Positions 17,227-26,991 of a DNA stretch of 64,000 nucleotides are shown here, in pieces. Below the pieces are notes generated by a model. That model did no database searches, was not told the DNA's origin, and saw nothing but the letters and a program-made list of their open reading frames with translations. The DNA comes from Onstottus_B sp049273855 (GTDB taxonomy: Bacteria; Acidobacteriota; Blastocatellia; UBA7656). The DNA is taken from NCBI GenBank assembly GCA_049273855.1, contig JBASRN010000295.1:31760-95759 (forward strand), read 5' to 3'. The number at the start of each line of letters is the position of its first letter. Position 1 is the stretch's first letter. Made by a program: the position numbers and the translations under genes.

Positions 17227-17706
17227 ATGCGGAAGACTTTGATCGTAATAGCAATCGCGGCGGCAGTCGCGCTGGCGGGTCTGAACGCCCCGGCGTCCGC
17301 GGCTGACGACAAGAGGATGGGCAAGGCGCCAAAGGCCAAGTCGCTCTATTCGCGGCTCGGCGGGAGGAAGGGTATCACCAGCGTCGTCGAAGAGTTCGTT
17401 AACAACTGTGCCACGGACACCCGCATCAACAAGTTCTTTGCGGACACGGCGAAGGACCCGGACCGACTGGCTAAGTTCAAAGCGAACCTGGTCGACCAGA
17501 TCTGCAACGCCTCGGGCGGGCCGTGCAAGTACAAGGGCAAGAACATGAAGACGGCGCATATGGGCATGGGTATTACTGACGCGGATTTCAACGCGCTTGT
17601 AGAGGACCTTGTAAAGGCGCTGGACAAGTACAATGTGGGCGCCACCGAGAAGAACGAATTACTAGGGGCGCTCGGCGGGATGAAGGGCGACATCATCGGA
17701 CAGTAA
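17227..17706 (+). CDS. Secreted group 1 truncated hemoglobin
   Basis: 159 residues with an AAGGAG site upstream. A clear signal peptide (1-25) precedes a truncated globin domain: LYSRLGGRKGITSVVEEF (helices A-B), NLVDQICNASGGPCKYKGK (E-F region) and TAHMGMGIT with the likely proximal histidine. Most truncated globins are cytosolic, so export to the periplasm is notable and fits a cell rich in c-type cytochromes. It probably binds O2, NO or peroxide-derived species. The upstream 284 bases (16943-17226) contain no recognisable gene. A strong hairpin follows. Confidence 0.85.
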   Translation: MRKTLIVIAIAAAVALAGLNAPASAADDKRMGKAPKAKSLYSRLGGRKGITSVVEEFVNNCATDTRINKFFADTAKDPDRLAKFKANLVDQICNASGGPCKYKGKNMKTAHMGMGITDADFNALVEDLVKALDKYNVGATEKNELLGALGGMKGDIIGQ

Positions 17707-17746
17707 GCCGACTGCGGTGACACCTTGCGTTCTTGAACTTGGAGAT

Positions 17747-17775
17747 GCCTGCGGAGAGTGAATCACTCCGCAGGC
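17747..17775. terminator. Bidirectional hairpin terminator
   Basis: GCCTGCGGAG (17747-17756) and CTCCGCAGGC (17766-17775) make a perfect 10-bp stem with a 9-base loop, followed by GTCACACTTTTG. It lies between the convergent globin and TonB-receptor genes. Confidence 0.7.
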
Positions 17776-17842
17776 GTCACACTTTTGCACCCTCGACTCG
17801 TGAGTCCGGAATCACACTCAAGTCCATCCAGCTAGAACGGGA

Positions 17843-20800
17843 TTAGAAAGAATACTTGAGCGCGAACTGAATGGTTCGCTGTGGCAGCCGCGTATCAACG
17901 AAGTGCTTTTCGCTTATCGCCTCGTCCGTCAGGTTCCCGAAGAACAATTGATGTACAGGTATGCCGAAATGCACCCTGTTAAACAGGTTGAAAACCTCGG
18001 TTCGGACTTCAAGCCTTTGATGCTCGCCGAATCGGAAGTTCTTGTTCAAAGCCATATCTACTTTTTCAATGCCTGGCGCTCGGAAGGAGTTGCGAGTGCC
18101 GATCCGGTCCGTCAGATTGCCGTCGAGGTTTACGTCGCAGCAATTCAGGAGCGTATAAGGCTGGCCCGTCTGGAACGTGCCTATACTGGCAAGCTGCCAC
18201 CCGCCGAGAATACTGTTCTCCCTGAAGACGGGAAGATCCCAGATGAAGCTATAGACAAACCGATGGCGCACGTCGAAGCCGGCGTCAGCGCGTTCCGCAC
18301 GGCGGTCAAAGCTGTCTTGCGGCAGCGCCCGCGTTCCCGCGAGGTCGAATAGGTCCGACGCTTCGTCGATGGCGTGGGACCAGGTGTAAGCGGTCGTAAA
18401 TTGAATCCCGTTTGAGAACCGCTTGAGGAGTTGAAGCTGCAAGGAATGATAACTCGAGTTAGCATCCGACTCGAATGTGGTGATTGAGCCGAGCAACGGA
18501 AACGGCCTGCCGAAAGCCGGCGGCACGACTATACCATTAAAGATCGGAAAACAAGTCAGAATATTCTCCGAATTGCAATCGTTCCGGACCTGGATGCTAT
18601 CAACGATTGGTATAGAATTCGGCCCCAGGTTAGGCGTTGCGGTCCTGAGCAAATGCGTTCCTTTTGTTCCCACGTACGCGACCGAGGCGAGGAAGTCCCT
18701 CATGAACGCCTGCTCGATCGTGATTCCCCAGTGGTGAGCGTACGGGGTCACCAAATCAGCCGCAGGCAAAACGAAGGTCGGCGCGCTCGCGAAAGCGGTC
18801 GCGAGTTCCTGCTGCAAGATGAAAATAAATGGGTCCGGGTTACTTTGAGAATCGAAGGTGTTCAGAGTGCCCGGGGCGGCGATGCTCGCAGGGTTACTCA
18901 GCCTGAGATTTTGAAGAAGGGGCGCGCCTTCGCCGACGTCTCGGATCCCGCCGGCGAAGTTGAGGTTCAGGAAGCTCGGAAAAACGCCGCTCGATTGGCT
19001 GATGACAAAGCCGGGAATCTGATCATAGTAGATGCCGTAGCCCGCGCGAATCGAAGTCGTGCCTTTCCCGAACGGATCCCAGGCGAACGCTACGTGAGGT
19101 GCCACGTTGTTATTGTCTTGCTCGTAGATCTTCGTGCGCCCGCCGAGGAATTGCTCGAGACCGGAGACGTCCCTGTTGCGATTGTTTCGCATGAAATCGC
19201 GCTCGAACGCGATAAAGTCTTTGACCGGCTGGGAGTCGAAGGTTGATTCTATCCGCTGGTCAACTTCGGTCGGAACGGTGTTAAGCTCGTACCTCACGCC
19301 GAGGGTAAGCGTGAAGTTGGAGCCGAGTCTCATCTGATCGGAGAAGAAGAAATCGTTTTGCAGGTAGCGCAGCCTTATGGTCGGGTCAGAGACCGTCGAT
19401 TGGGTCTGGAAGAAGCCCGTCGGAGCACCCACTGCAACAAAGTCTCTGCCTAAAAGAAAACCTGAGACAGCAGAAGAAAACTCGTCAGTGATCCTCCCCG
19501 GCCGAGAACCGGGTAGATTGTCTACCACGTTGGAAAGATCTTTTGACGCGCTGAAAACCGCAAGCGGACGCGAGTTCCTGTCCAGCCGGTTATCCAACTG
19601 ATTTTGGCGTATATCGAAACCGGCCGTGAACCGGTGTCGCTGTCTGTTGTAGACGAGGGTGTCGGCGTACTGAAACGTGTTATTGGTTCTCGCTTGCGGA
19701 AAGTAGAATACGTCCACGCCGATGGGGCTGTAGCCTGAGACCCTGACCTGCCCCAGAGGGCCTGTGATCCGTTCCGTATTAGGGGCAGTCAGGAACGTCC
19801 GGAAGCTCGGATCATCACCGGGTAAGGAAAAGTTCTGAAGGAGTGGCGCGTTCAGGAGGAAAGGCACATCCGGAAACTGCTCGGATGGGAGCAACATTGG
19901 ATTTCGGACTTCTTCGAAATTCAGGCTTGTCCTCCCATATGAAAACCGCGCCTGGTTGGCGACGTTGTTGGAAAGAGCGCTGCTAAACGAAAGAGCAAAG
20001 TTCTGCGTGCGAATGAGCGCCCTCAACGAGGAAAAAATCGCCTCACCGGTGACCGGAAGAATCGTGTTGTCATCGGTAAAATTGTACCTTCCCATCAGAG
20101 TGTGGTTCTTTCCAATGTTATGATCGAGCTTGCCAGAAAAGATTGTCCCATCGGCTGATGCTGGAAGCACTTCTGTAAAAGTATTGGGACCGTAAGGGCC
20201 GATTGGGTTATTCGGAAATGGGAAGAGGCTGAAGAACGCATCTCCCGCGCTGCTGGTCGGAAACAGCTCTTTGATTACCCCGTCGACCGAAACAGGGAAG
20301 CCGGTGGCACCGGTATTGAACAAACCTCGTTCGGCCACTGTCGGCACCGCGAAATGTGATTCCCTGCTTGCGTTAATGTCTTGATGCTCGAAAGATGCAA
20401 AGAAGTGTGTCTTTCGGTTAACAAGTGGCCCGCCAATAACGAAGCCGTATTGCGCGCGTGTGAAGGAATTCTCGTCGTCTACGGGATTGTCGACGGTCAG
20501 ATCCTGTCCATTCAATTGGACTGTTCTTCCATTGGCAACAAGTGTTGTGCTAGCCGGCCCTCCTGCGAAATCGAAGGGGTCGCGAGCTCTCAGTCGCTTA
20601 TCCGTAAGAAAGCCATACACCGTTCCGTGATAACCCCCTCCGCCCGAGCGAGAGACTGCATTTACCTGCGCACCCAGGTTTCGGCCATATTGTGGCTCGG
20701 GCAGCAGAGTTGAGATTTGGAATTCCTGGATGCTTTCGATTGACTGCGGTATGAGCGAGGTGAAACCCTGGCGGCGCACGCCTATTTCTTCATCGTTGTT

Positions 20801-21577
20801 ATCCGACCCATCAATGGTAAAGTTGTTGGAACGGCTACGCAACCCGTTGACCGAGAACTGCCCGGAACTGCCGACGCCCGGTCCGATGCCAGGCCCAACG
20901 GTTGTGCCAATCGCTTGAGGCGCAGCAAAGACCCCGGGGACCAAAAAAGCCAGGTCGTCAAAAGTGCGCACGCCGGGCAACGGAAGCGTCAACAGAGGCA
21001 ACTCGCCGAAGCTTCCGCCTCGAGTTGCGTTCGTCGTATTCACCAGCAGGGAAACATCGGATTCATCCCGGGCTGAAACTTGCCTCGGCGGCTGCACAGG
21101 AGGTTGAGCAACAGGCGGGCTGGTAGGTTGTGGCTGCGGAGTAGAAGGCGCGGGCGTCGTGGGCTGAGAAGTCGTAGGCTGAGATGGAGCGGCGGTCTTG
21201 CGTAGGATGATCGGAGGGGGCTGGTCCGCCTTTTCCGTGTTGGTGATGTGTATCAAAAAGCCCGTGATTATTGAGTTCTTCGGGTCAGGGTCGTTCTCAT
21301 AGCCCTGGAGTGATGCCGAGATTCGGTATCTGCCGGCCGGCAAGATGCCGACGTAGTAATAGCCCTCGTTGTCGGTGACAATAGATCGCTCGAGCCCAAT
21401 ATCTTCATGGGTGACCGTCACCACGGCGCCCGGCAGCGGAGCGATGGAAACAGCTTCGAAAACACGTCCCTGGATAGCACCGGTGTTCTGTGTCTGCGCC
21501 TTCAGATGTGGAACGTATGATGTTGCTATCGCAAGTGCCAGCAAAACTGAGAACAGCTTTCCACCAACTCTAGTCAT
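17843..21577 (-). CDS. Oar-like TonB-dependent receptor with carboxypeptidase-regulatory domain
   Basis: 1,244 residues from the ATG at 21577, preceded by GGGAGGG. A signal peptide (1-28) is followed by a carboxypeptidase regulatory-like beta-sandwich (about 32-125), a proline/threonine/glutamine-rich linker (about 120-167) and a TonB plug and beta-barrel. The barrel ends in a terminal phenylalanine (QFALKYSF), as expected for BamA-dependent insertion. Such Oar-like receptors are greatly expanded in Acidobacteria and Bacteroidetes and import or bind large ligands; the substrate is unknown. No SusD partner is adjacent. The gene lies 175 bases downstream of the caspase-PEGA gene on the same strand. 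Confidence 0.85.
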   Translation of the reverse strand: MTRVGGKLFSVLLALAIATSYVPHLKAQTQNTGAIQGRVFEAVSIAPLPGAVVTVTHEDIGLERSIVTDNEGYYYVGILPAGRYRISASLQGYENDPDPKNSIITGFLIHITNTEKADQPPPIILRKTAAPSQPTTSQPTTPAPSTPQPQPTSPPVAQPPVQPPRQVSARDESDVSLLVNTTNATRGGSFGELPLLTLPLPGVRTFDDLAFLVPGVFAAPQAIGTTVGPGIGPGVGSSGQFSVNGLRSRSNNFTIDGSDNNDEEIGVRRQGFTSLIPQSIESIQEFQISTLLPEPQYGRNLGAQVNAVSRSGGGGYHGTVYGFLTDKRLRARDPFDFAGGPASTTLVANGRTVQLNGQDLTVDNPVDDENSFTRAQYGFVIGGPLVNRKTHFFASFEHQDINASRESHFAVPTVAERGLFNTGATGFPVSVDGVIKELFPTSSAGDAFFSLFPFPNNPIGPYGPNTFTEVLPASADGTIFSGKLDHNIGKNHTLMGRYNFTDDNTILPVTGEAIFSSLRALIRTQNFALSFSSALSNNVANQARFSYGRTSLNFEEVRNPMLLPSEQFPDVPFLLNAPLLQNFSLPGDDPSFRTFLTAPNTERITGPLGQVRVSGYSPIGVDVFYFPQARTNNTFQYADTLVYNRQRHRFTAGFDIRQNQLDNRLDRNSRPLAVFSASKDLSNVVDNLPGSRPGRITDEFSSAVSGFLLGRDFVAVGAPTGFFQTQSTVSDPTIRLRYLQNDFFFSDQMRLGSNFTLTLGVRYELNTVPTEVDQRIESTFDSQPVKDFIAFERDFMRNNRNRDVSGLEQFLGGRTKIYEQDNNNVAPHVAFAWDPFGKGTTSIRAGYGIYYDQIPGFVISQSSGVFPSFLNLNFAGGIRDVGEGAPLLQNLRLSNPASIAAPGTLNTFDSQSNPDPFIFILQQELATAFASAPTFVLPAADLVTPYAHHWGITIEQAFMRDFLASVAYVGTKGTHLLRTATPNLGPNSIPIVDSIQVRNDCNSENILTCFPIFNGIVVPPAFGRPFPLLGSITTFESDANSSYHSLQLQLLKRFSNGIQFTTAYTWSHAIDEASDLFDLAGTRALPQDSFDRRAERADAGFDVRHRFVYSFIWDLPVFRENSILGGWQLASIGTFQTGQPYTLLNCCDVNLDGNLTDRIGTRNSFRAPGIEKVDMALNKNFRFGEHQRLEVRTEVFNLFNRVHFGIPVHQLFFGNLTDEAISEKHFVDTRLPQRTIQFALKYSF

Positions 21578-21752
21578 ATTACCCTCCCAGGTTGTAAACA
21601 ACTTCCGTTAGTGTGGCGAAGAAAGCCCGCTAGCCTCGGGGAAGAGTTGAGTTCTGTAAAAACTCGGCAGGCGAGCCGAACGCAGAATATCACGAGAGTA
21701 CTACCGCATCAATACAGACTCGCGGACATACAGACTCGCGGAAGAGGGGCAA

Positions 21753-24350
21753 TCACTTTGCCGGGATGACACTGACAAAGCTAACGATGAACTCTTCGTC
21801 TTCAATCGCGCCGAAGCCTATCCGACCGTTTGAAAAAGCTGTGTCGGTCGTGAGACTGAAAGGCTGCGGCTGTGTAGCCTTGGGATTGCTTTTCAGCTGA
21901 ATTGAGTGCTTGATCTCGGAGCCGCGGGCCTCGACGATTATGTGAAACTTGTCGCCGGGTATGCTCAGGTTCTCGGGCACCCGAAGGAGCTTCAGCAGCT
22001 TTGACTGCCCTTCCTGATAGAGGAAGGTCCGAAATACGTTTGGCGTCGCGGCGTTAGGACCCGTCAATTGGAACAGGTAGTAACTCTGTTGGTCCTGGGC
22101 GCGAAGGATCCAAACAGCGCCCTTTCCATTCGCGAAGCTGACGTCGAACGCCATCCTGAAATCCTTATAGTTCGCGTCCTTGATTAGCCCTATGCCCTTC
22201 CCCTGTACTCGTAGCTTGCCCGGGCCGGCCTGCCAGGTGGGCGGCGCGTTCCAGGCAGCCGCTGCACCCGTAAAGTCATCGACAAACTCGGGTGAGAATA
22301 CCACGCGCGCGAGCGGCAGCTTCAGCTCGGCCGAGCCCACGCTGAACACTTGTAACTTCTCGACCGGCTGGTATTCATTCTTCTTGATCTTGATCCTGTG
22401 TTGCCCCGGAGCGAGGCTCAGCACCTTCAGATCACCTTTTTCGTTGGCGCGCCCACCATAGTTATCGTCGATGTAGACTTCGGCCTCCGGTTCCGTCCTC
22501 ACTATCAAGTTTGCGACTGCCGCTTTGAACTCGGTCGGGATGTACTTGGTCTTGCCGCCTTCGACTTCTATGTCCCTGGCCCATTCGTTCTGGTTTGCTT
22601 GCACGACCTTGAGCTTGTGCGAGCCAGCAGGGATTTCAAGGAACTCGATCAGCTTGTCTTCACGCTTCACGTTGAACTTAACGGGCCTTTGTCCGTCGAT
22701 CAGAACAGTCGCGTCGGGTTCGACGGGGCCTATTTGTACTGAACCGACCAGCGGAGTCAGGTCCACGTTAACGGCGTAATCGGTGTCCAGCTTTACTCCC
22801 TCCACTCGCCTTGATGCGTACTTGGCCGCGCTCACTTCTATGTCGTAGACGCCAGGGACAAGCTCGGCTCGAAATTTTCCCTCGGCAGTGCTCTGGCCGC
22901 TGATTGATCTTACGGTCGGATCCCTCGGCTTGATAGCGATGCCGGCGGCCGGGGCATTCGTCAGCACGATCAATACGCCCTTGCTTTGCTTCGGAGGCGC
23001 TGAGTCTGTTTTTGGCGTTGGAGGCGGGGGCGGTTGAGTGCGTCTGATGGCCAGCTCGGCGTAGCGGCCGTTGGGGTATTCCCTCAGATAAATTTGGTAA
23101 TCAGTGGTACTTTTGGTAGTTTGGATTCTCTCCCAGAGCGAATCTTCAGCCAGCATCACGGCGAGCCTGGCGTTTTTCCCGTTGGGATAAGTCTTGAGAT
23201 AGCGTTTGAAGTCTTCGGGGTCTCTGCTGCTTCGTATGGCTTCCCAGGAGGCTTCTTCGGCGAAGACACCACTGGGATACTTTCTGAGGTACTCGCGATA
23301 ACTGGCAACGTTGGCGATGGCCTGGGCTTGTTGCCAGGCATCTCGTTCGATCGACCCGCGGTCGGGTATAGAGACATCTTCCGCGGCAGCGGTTTTTGCC
23401 AGTACCAGGTCGCTCGCCTTGTAGCCCTGAATCACGGCGAACGGTCTCTGCATCTTCCCTGAGCCCAGATCGAGTTGTATACGCTTGGGCACGGTATCCT
23501 GAAGAAAACTAACCAGCCCGCTCAGCGTGACCTCGCCGTTGGGATTCGCCGCGGCGCCTTTCAACCCCTCCACAAGCGCCCAGGTGAAGTAGCCTTCCTT
23601 CTTTTCGGTGTATTCGTATGCGCGATGACCAACCTCGGTGGCGTACAGTGTTGCGAAAGCCTGGATCTCGACATTCCGTTCCTCGAAGTTGAACGCTTGC
23701 GTATAGCGTTTTGTGAGCGGGTTGTCCGAGTCACCACGCCCGGCGGAAGGATCGTTTCGACACGCGTCCAAGATCATCACCACCTGTCCGACCCCGGTCT
23801 GGACGATCCTCTTGCGCATCTCTTCCACGTTGATGGCGGTGTCTTCCAGAAGGGTGACGTCGCCGCTCACTTGAGCATCAGACGGCAGCAGGTAGGCCTG
23901 TCCTTCGCGCTCGATTCCGTGGCCCGCGAAGGCCACGAGAAGCAGTCCATCTTTTGGGGCGGCAGTGCGAAGATTTGAAAGCCTGCGCAGGATGTTTCCT
24001 CGGGTGGGTCTGCGCTCCGCGGGTTGATCACCAGTCAGCAGAACTACCTGATCTCTCGGAAAACCGGCGTACTGGATCAGCGCGTCGACGATTGCCTTGG
24101 CGTCGTTGGTCGCGCCTCCGAGTCTGTTGATCTGGGCATCCTGATACTCGTCTACGCCGATGACGAGCGCAAAACGTTTTGAGCTGTTGGGTAGAGACAC
24201 CACGGTCGCGGATGGCCGAACTCGCATTCCACGCCCGTCCTTTGGTGCTTGAGCGCTGTGGCTCATCCCACCGCCCGAAACCGCGCAACCGCAAATCAAG
24301 AACGCAATTATCAGGAGGTTGGATCGGATGTGAGGACGTTTGGCTATCAT
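21753..24350 (-). CDS. Caspase-PEGA-lectin-like lipoprotein
   Basis: 865 residues. The N-terminus resembles a lipoprotein signal with C22 after LICG. A caspase/metacaspase (C14) domain follows (about 58-320) with the dyad H144 in FAGHG and C197 in LDACRND. Three short repeats of the Y-x-x-Y-L-x-x-Y-P-x-G type (about 355-435) come next, then a proline stretch, several PEGA-like beta-sandwich units (for example EPEAEVYIDDNYGG) and a C-terminal concanavalin/DUF1080-like domain (about 710-865). The protein should sit at the envelope. The domain mix suggests proteolysis linked to surface binding or signalling. Its substrate and trigger are unknown. It is transcribed away from the cyclic-nucleotide/Fe-S gene across a 197-base gap. 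Confidence 0.8.
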   Translation of the reverse strand: MIAKRPHIRSNLLIIAFLICGCAVSGGGMSHSAQAPKDGRGMRVRPSATVVSLPNSSKRFALVIGVDEYQDAQINRLGGATNDAKAIVDALIQYAGFPRDQVVLLTGDQPAERRPTRGNILRRLSNLRTAAPKDGLLLVAFAGHGIEREGQAYLLPSDAQVSGDVTLLEDTAINVEEMRKRIVQTGVGQVVMILDACRNDPSAGRGDSDNPLTKRYTQAFNFEERNVEIQAFATLYATEVGHRAYEYTEKKEGYFTWALVEGLKGAAANPNGEVTLSGLVSFLQDTVPKRIQLDLGSGKMQRPFAVIQGYKASDLVLAKTAAAEDVSIPDRGSIERDAWQQAQAIANVASYREYLRKYPSGVFAEEASWEAIRSSRDPEDFKRYLKTYPNGKNARLAVMLAEDSLWERIQTTKSTTDYQIYLREYPNGRYAELAIRRTQPPPPPTPKTDSAPPKQSKGVLIVLTNAPAAGIAIKPRDPTVRSISGQSTAEGKFRAELVPGVYDIEVSAAKYASRRVEGVKLDTDYAVNVDLTPLVGSVQIGPVEPDATVLIDGQRPVKFNVKREDKLIEFLEIPAGSHKLKVVQANQNEWARDIEVEGGKTKYIPTEFKAAVANLIVRTEPEAEVYIDDNYGGRANEKGDLKVLSLAPGQHRIKIKKNEYQPVEKLQVFSVGSAELKLPLARVVFSPEFVDDFTGAAAAWNAPPTWQAGPGKLRVQGKGIGLIKDANYKDFRMAFDVSFANGKGAVWILRAQDQQSYYLFQLTGPNAATPNVFRTFLYQEGQSKLLKLLRVPENLSIPGDKFHIIVEARGSEIKHSIQLKSNPKATQPQPFSLTTDTAFSNGRIGFGAIEDEEFIVSFVSVIPAK

Positions 24351-24547
24351 CTAAGAACTAGCTCAGGGCTCTCCTTGCTTGTTGCTTCCAGCTTAATAGC
24401 GCTTCCGTGACCTGTCAATATGAGTAAAGAAGGTGCTCTCAACTCGTTGACTCGTCGATCTCCCCCGTGTATTGTCATCGGAATCATCGAAGATCTGTTT
24501 TGAGCACGCAGAACCTCGACGTTCTGTTCGCTACGAAGGCGATTCCC

Positions 24548-26965
24548 ATGCCGCGTGAACACAAGAGCCGCCGCGAGGTCATTGACGCGATCCGCGAACT
24601 TCCATCAACCAGCGAGCTTCTGTCGAAGCACGACGGTCACTTCGACCACGAGCTGGATCTGGAAGTCACCGTGTATGGCCGCAACTACGGCGGGAAGAAA
24701 GTCGGTCCTTACGTACGGTTGCTGACATTCGAGCCGGGCGAGGCCATAGTCACCGAGGGCGAGTGGGGTGGAAATACGTTCTTTGTGGTGGTGCGCGGCG
24801 TGGCCGAGGTCTTCATCGTTACACCGAATAATCAGACTGTGAAAGTAGCTGAGTTGAAGCCGGGGACTCAGTTTGGCGAGATGAGTGTGCTGGCGGGCGT
24901 GCCGCGGAGCGCGACGGTCAAAGCTCCGGCGGGCGGCACGGCGCAGATCCTGGAGATTCAGCGGCCGGCTCTGCGTCTGCTTCGAAAGCTTCCGGCGTTC
25001 GGGGAGGCTCTGGATTCATCTTATCGGTCTCACGGCCGCGACAACATAATCGAGGAACTCAAGCAGGTGGTCTCGCTGACGCCGCAGATGACTCGGGACC
25101 TAAAGACCCTCGCCGCGTTCCGCGTCTTTAGCAAGAATCATGTCCTCTTTCGCGAAAAGGTAGCCGTCGATCAGATCTACTTCATAAAGCAAGGTTGGAT
25201 GCGACGTTCGGAGCAGCCTGACAGCGAAGACTTTCTGGGCCACGGCTTCTGGTTTGGTATCGAAGGGATCTTGAAGGAAGCTGTGTGGCCGTATTCAGGG
25301 ACGCTTATGGGACGCACCGAGGTCCTGGAGGTCTCTATCAAGCGGCTGCGCCAGAATGCGCCGCTGCGCGAGACCCTGGAGCGCGAGCTTATGCGCTTCA
25401 GCCCTCCGCGCTTCGGTGCGCTGGTGAGTTCGGTAGCGGCCGTGCGCGAGAAGGAAACCGAGGCCCAGAAGACCCTGATCGAAACCGGCCTGGTCGATGC
25501 GACCAATCTCCTGGTGATGGACATGGAACTGTGCGTGCGGTGCGGCAACTGCTCGCTCGCTTGTCACAAGATCCACGGACAGTCGCGGCTAATGCGTCAC
25601 GGGATACACGTGACCCGGCTCGAGCGGCCCAGCCCGCGCGCGACTCAAAGCGTGCTCTCACCCGCGGTCTGTATGCACTGCCAGGATCCGGAGTGTTTGA
25701 CGGGATGTCCCACCGGAGCTATTGGTCGATTCGGTGGTGGCCACATAGACATCGATGCCAAGACCTGCATCGGATGCGGTGATTGCGCGACTCAATGCCC
25801 CTACAACGCGATCTCGATGATTTCGCGCAAAGGACAGAGCGCGCCTGCGGGTGCGAAGGGTGTTGCATGGAAGCTTCGCGATTTCCTGCGGCTGACCCCC
25901 GACCCGCTTCCCGCTGCTATTGACGCAACGGACGATTTGATGGCGGTGAAGTGCAACCTCTGCAGCGGGACTTCGATGAACCCGGCGGGGAGCAAAGAGC
26001 CGGCTTACGGTTGTGAAGAGAATTGCCCGACCGGCGCGCTTGCCCGCATCAACCCTCAGGAGTACTTCACCGAGATCGGCCGTATCGAAGGATTGTTGAT
26101 GAGGGACCAGACTCACGCCATCGGCCGAAACATCCATCGATCTGATCCGCCTCGGAGAATGATCCACCTGGCTGGCATCGGTCTGACGGTTGTACTGGCG
26201 GCAGTTGCCATAATTGGCATAAGCGAGTTCGGATTGGGTCAGCGGTTGGTGGGCTTTCTCAACATGAGATGGATCACCGGGCTGGTGGGTCTTTTGGGTA
26301 TCGCGGCGGTCATGACTTATCCGGTTCGGCGCCAGGTCTATACGAAGCGAAAGGGCGCATTGCGGTATTGGATGCTCGCGCATGCCTACGCTGGAGTCAT
26401 CGCGGGAATAATGATACTTCTGCACGGAGGCACGGATTCGGGCGGCGCGTTGACGACCGTCCTGATGATCTCTTTCGACCTGGTGGTGCTGACGGGTCTG
26501 TTTGGGATCTTCTGCTACCTGGTGGTGCCCCGTCTGCTGACGAGAATCGAAGGCGAGCCATTGTTGATAGATGATCTGCTTGCGCGGCGGACTGAACTGC
26601 AAAATGAGGTCCGCGACATAGCTGCTTCGTCCGCGGAACCTGTCAAGAAGGTCGTCACTCGGGCGGTGTCACGCTACTTGACTTTCGGCTATCTGGTGAA
26701 ACAGTACCTTTCGCGAGCGCCGCTTGCCGAAATGGTGGAATCGGCTCGGCGCGAGTGTCAACGGGACGCTGAGACGCTGCCGAACCCGTCGGATCGCAGC
26801 AAGTTTGACCGGGCGGTCGCAGCCGCCGCCACGCTGCGGCGACTCGATGCGCTTATCCTGCTCCACCGCACGTTAAAGTTGTGGCTGGTGCCTCACGTGG
26901 TCTTTACCTCGTTAATGTTAGCGCTGATGCTTGTTCACATCGTACAGGTTATCTATTTCGCCTGA
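24548..26965 (+). CDS. Cyclic-nucleotide-binding, four-cluster Fe-S, membrane heme-b protein
   Basis: About 805 residues from ATG 24548. Residues 62-150 are a cyclic-nucleotide-binding domain with an intact phosphate cassette (GEMSVLAGVPRSATV; E111, R120); 178-270 is a second, degenerate copy. Residues 325-495 have four cysteine sets (C329/332/335/339, C375/378/383/387, C407/410/413/417, C469/472/489/493), the four-[4Fe-4S] pattern of NrfC/DmsB subunits. Five transmembrane helices follow (about 541-560, 573-592, 609-627, 635-661, 779-804), with H612, H625, H783 and H797 inside them, consistent with two b-hemes. It would pass electrons between quinol or cytosol and the periplasmic cytochromes encoded next, under cyclic-nucleotide control. 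The next gene starts after 26 bases. Confidence 0.8.
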   Translation: MPREHKSRREVIDAIRELPSTSELLSKHDGHFDHELDLEVTVYGRNYGGKKVGPYVRLLTFEPGEAIVTEGEWGGNTFFVVVRGVAEVFIVTPNNQTVKVAELKPGTQFGEMSVLAGVPRSATVKAPAGGTAQILEIQRPALRLLRKLPAFGEALDSSYRSHGRDNIIEELKQVVSLTPQMTRDLKTLAAFRVFSKNHVLFREKVAVDQIYFIKQGWMRRSEQPDSEDFLGHGFWFGIEGILKEAVWPYSGTLMGRTEVLEVSIKRLRQNAPLRETLERELMRFSPPRFGALVSSVAAVREKETEAQKTLIETGLVDATNLLVMDMELCVRCGNCSLACHKIHGQSRLMRHGIHVTRLERPSPRATQSVLSPAVCMHCQDPECLTGCPTGAIGRFGGGHIDIDAKTCIGCGDCATQCPYNAISMISRKGQSAPAGAKGVAWKLRDFLRLTPDPLPAAIDATDDLMAVKCNLCSGTSMNPAGSKEPAYGCEENCPTGALARINPQEYFTEIGRIEGLLMRDQTHAIGRNIHRSDPPRRMIHLAGIGLTVVLAAVAIIGISEFGLGQRLVGFLNMRWITGLVGLLGIAAVMTYPVRRQVYTKRKGALRYWMLAHAYAGVIAGIMILLHGGTDSGGALTTVLMISFDLVVLTGLFGIFCYLVVPRLLTRIEGEPLLIDDLLARRTELQNEVRDIAASSAEPVKKVVTRAVSRYLTFGYLVKQYLSRAPLAEMVESARRECQRDAETLPNPSDRSKFDRAVAAAATLRRLDALILLHRTLKLWLVPHVVFTSLMLALMLVHIVQVIYFA

Positions 26966-26991
26966 ATCGCCGGCTTTTGCAGGAATTGACG

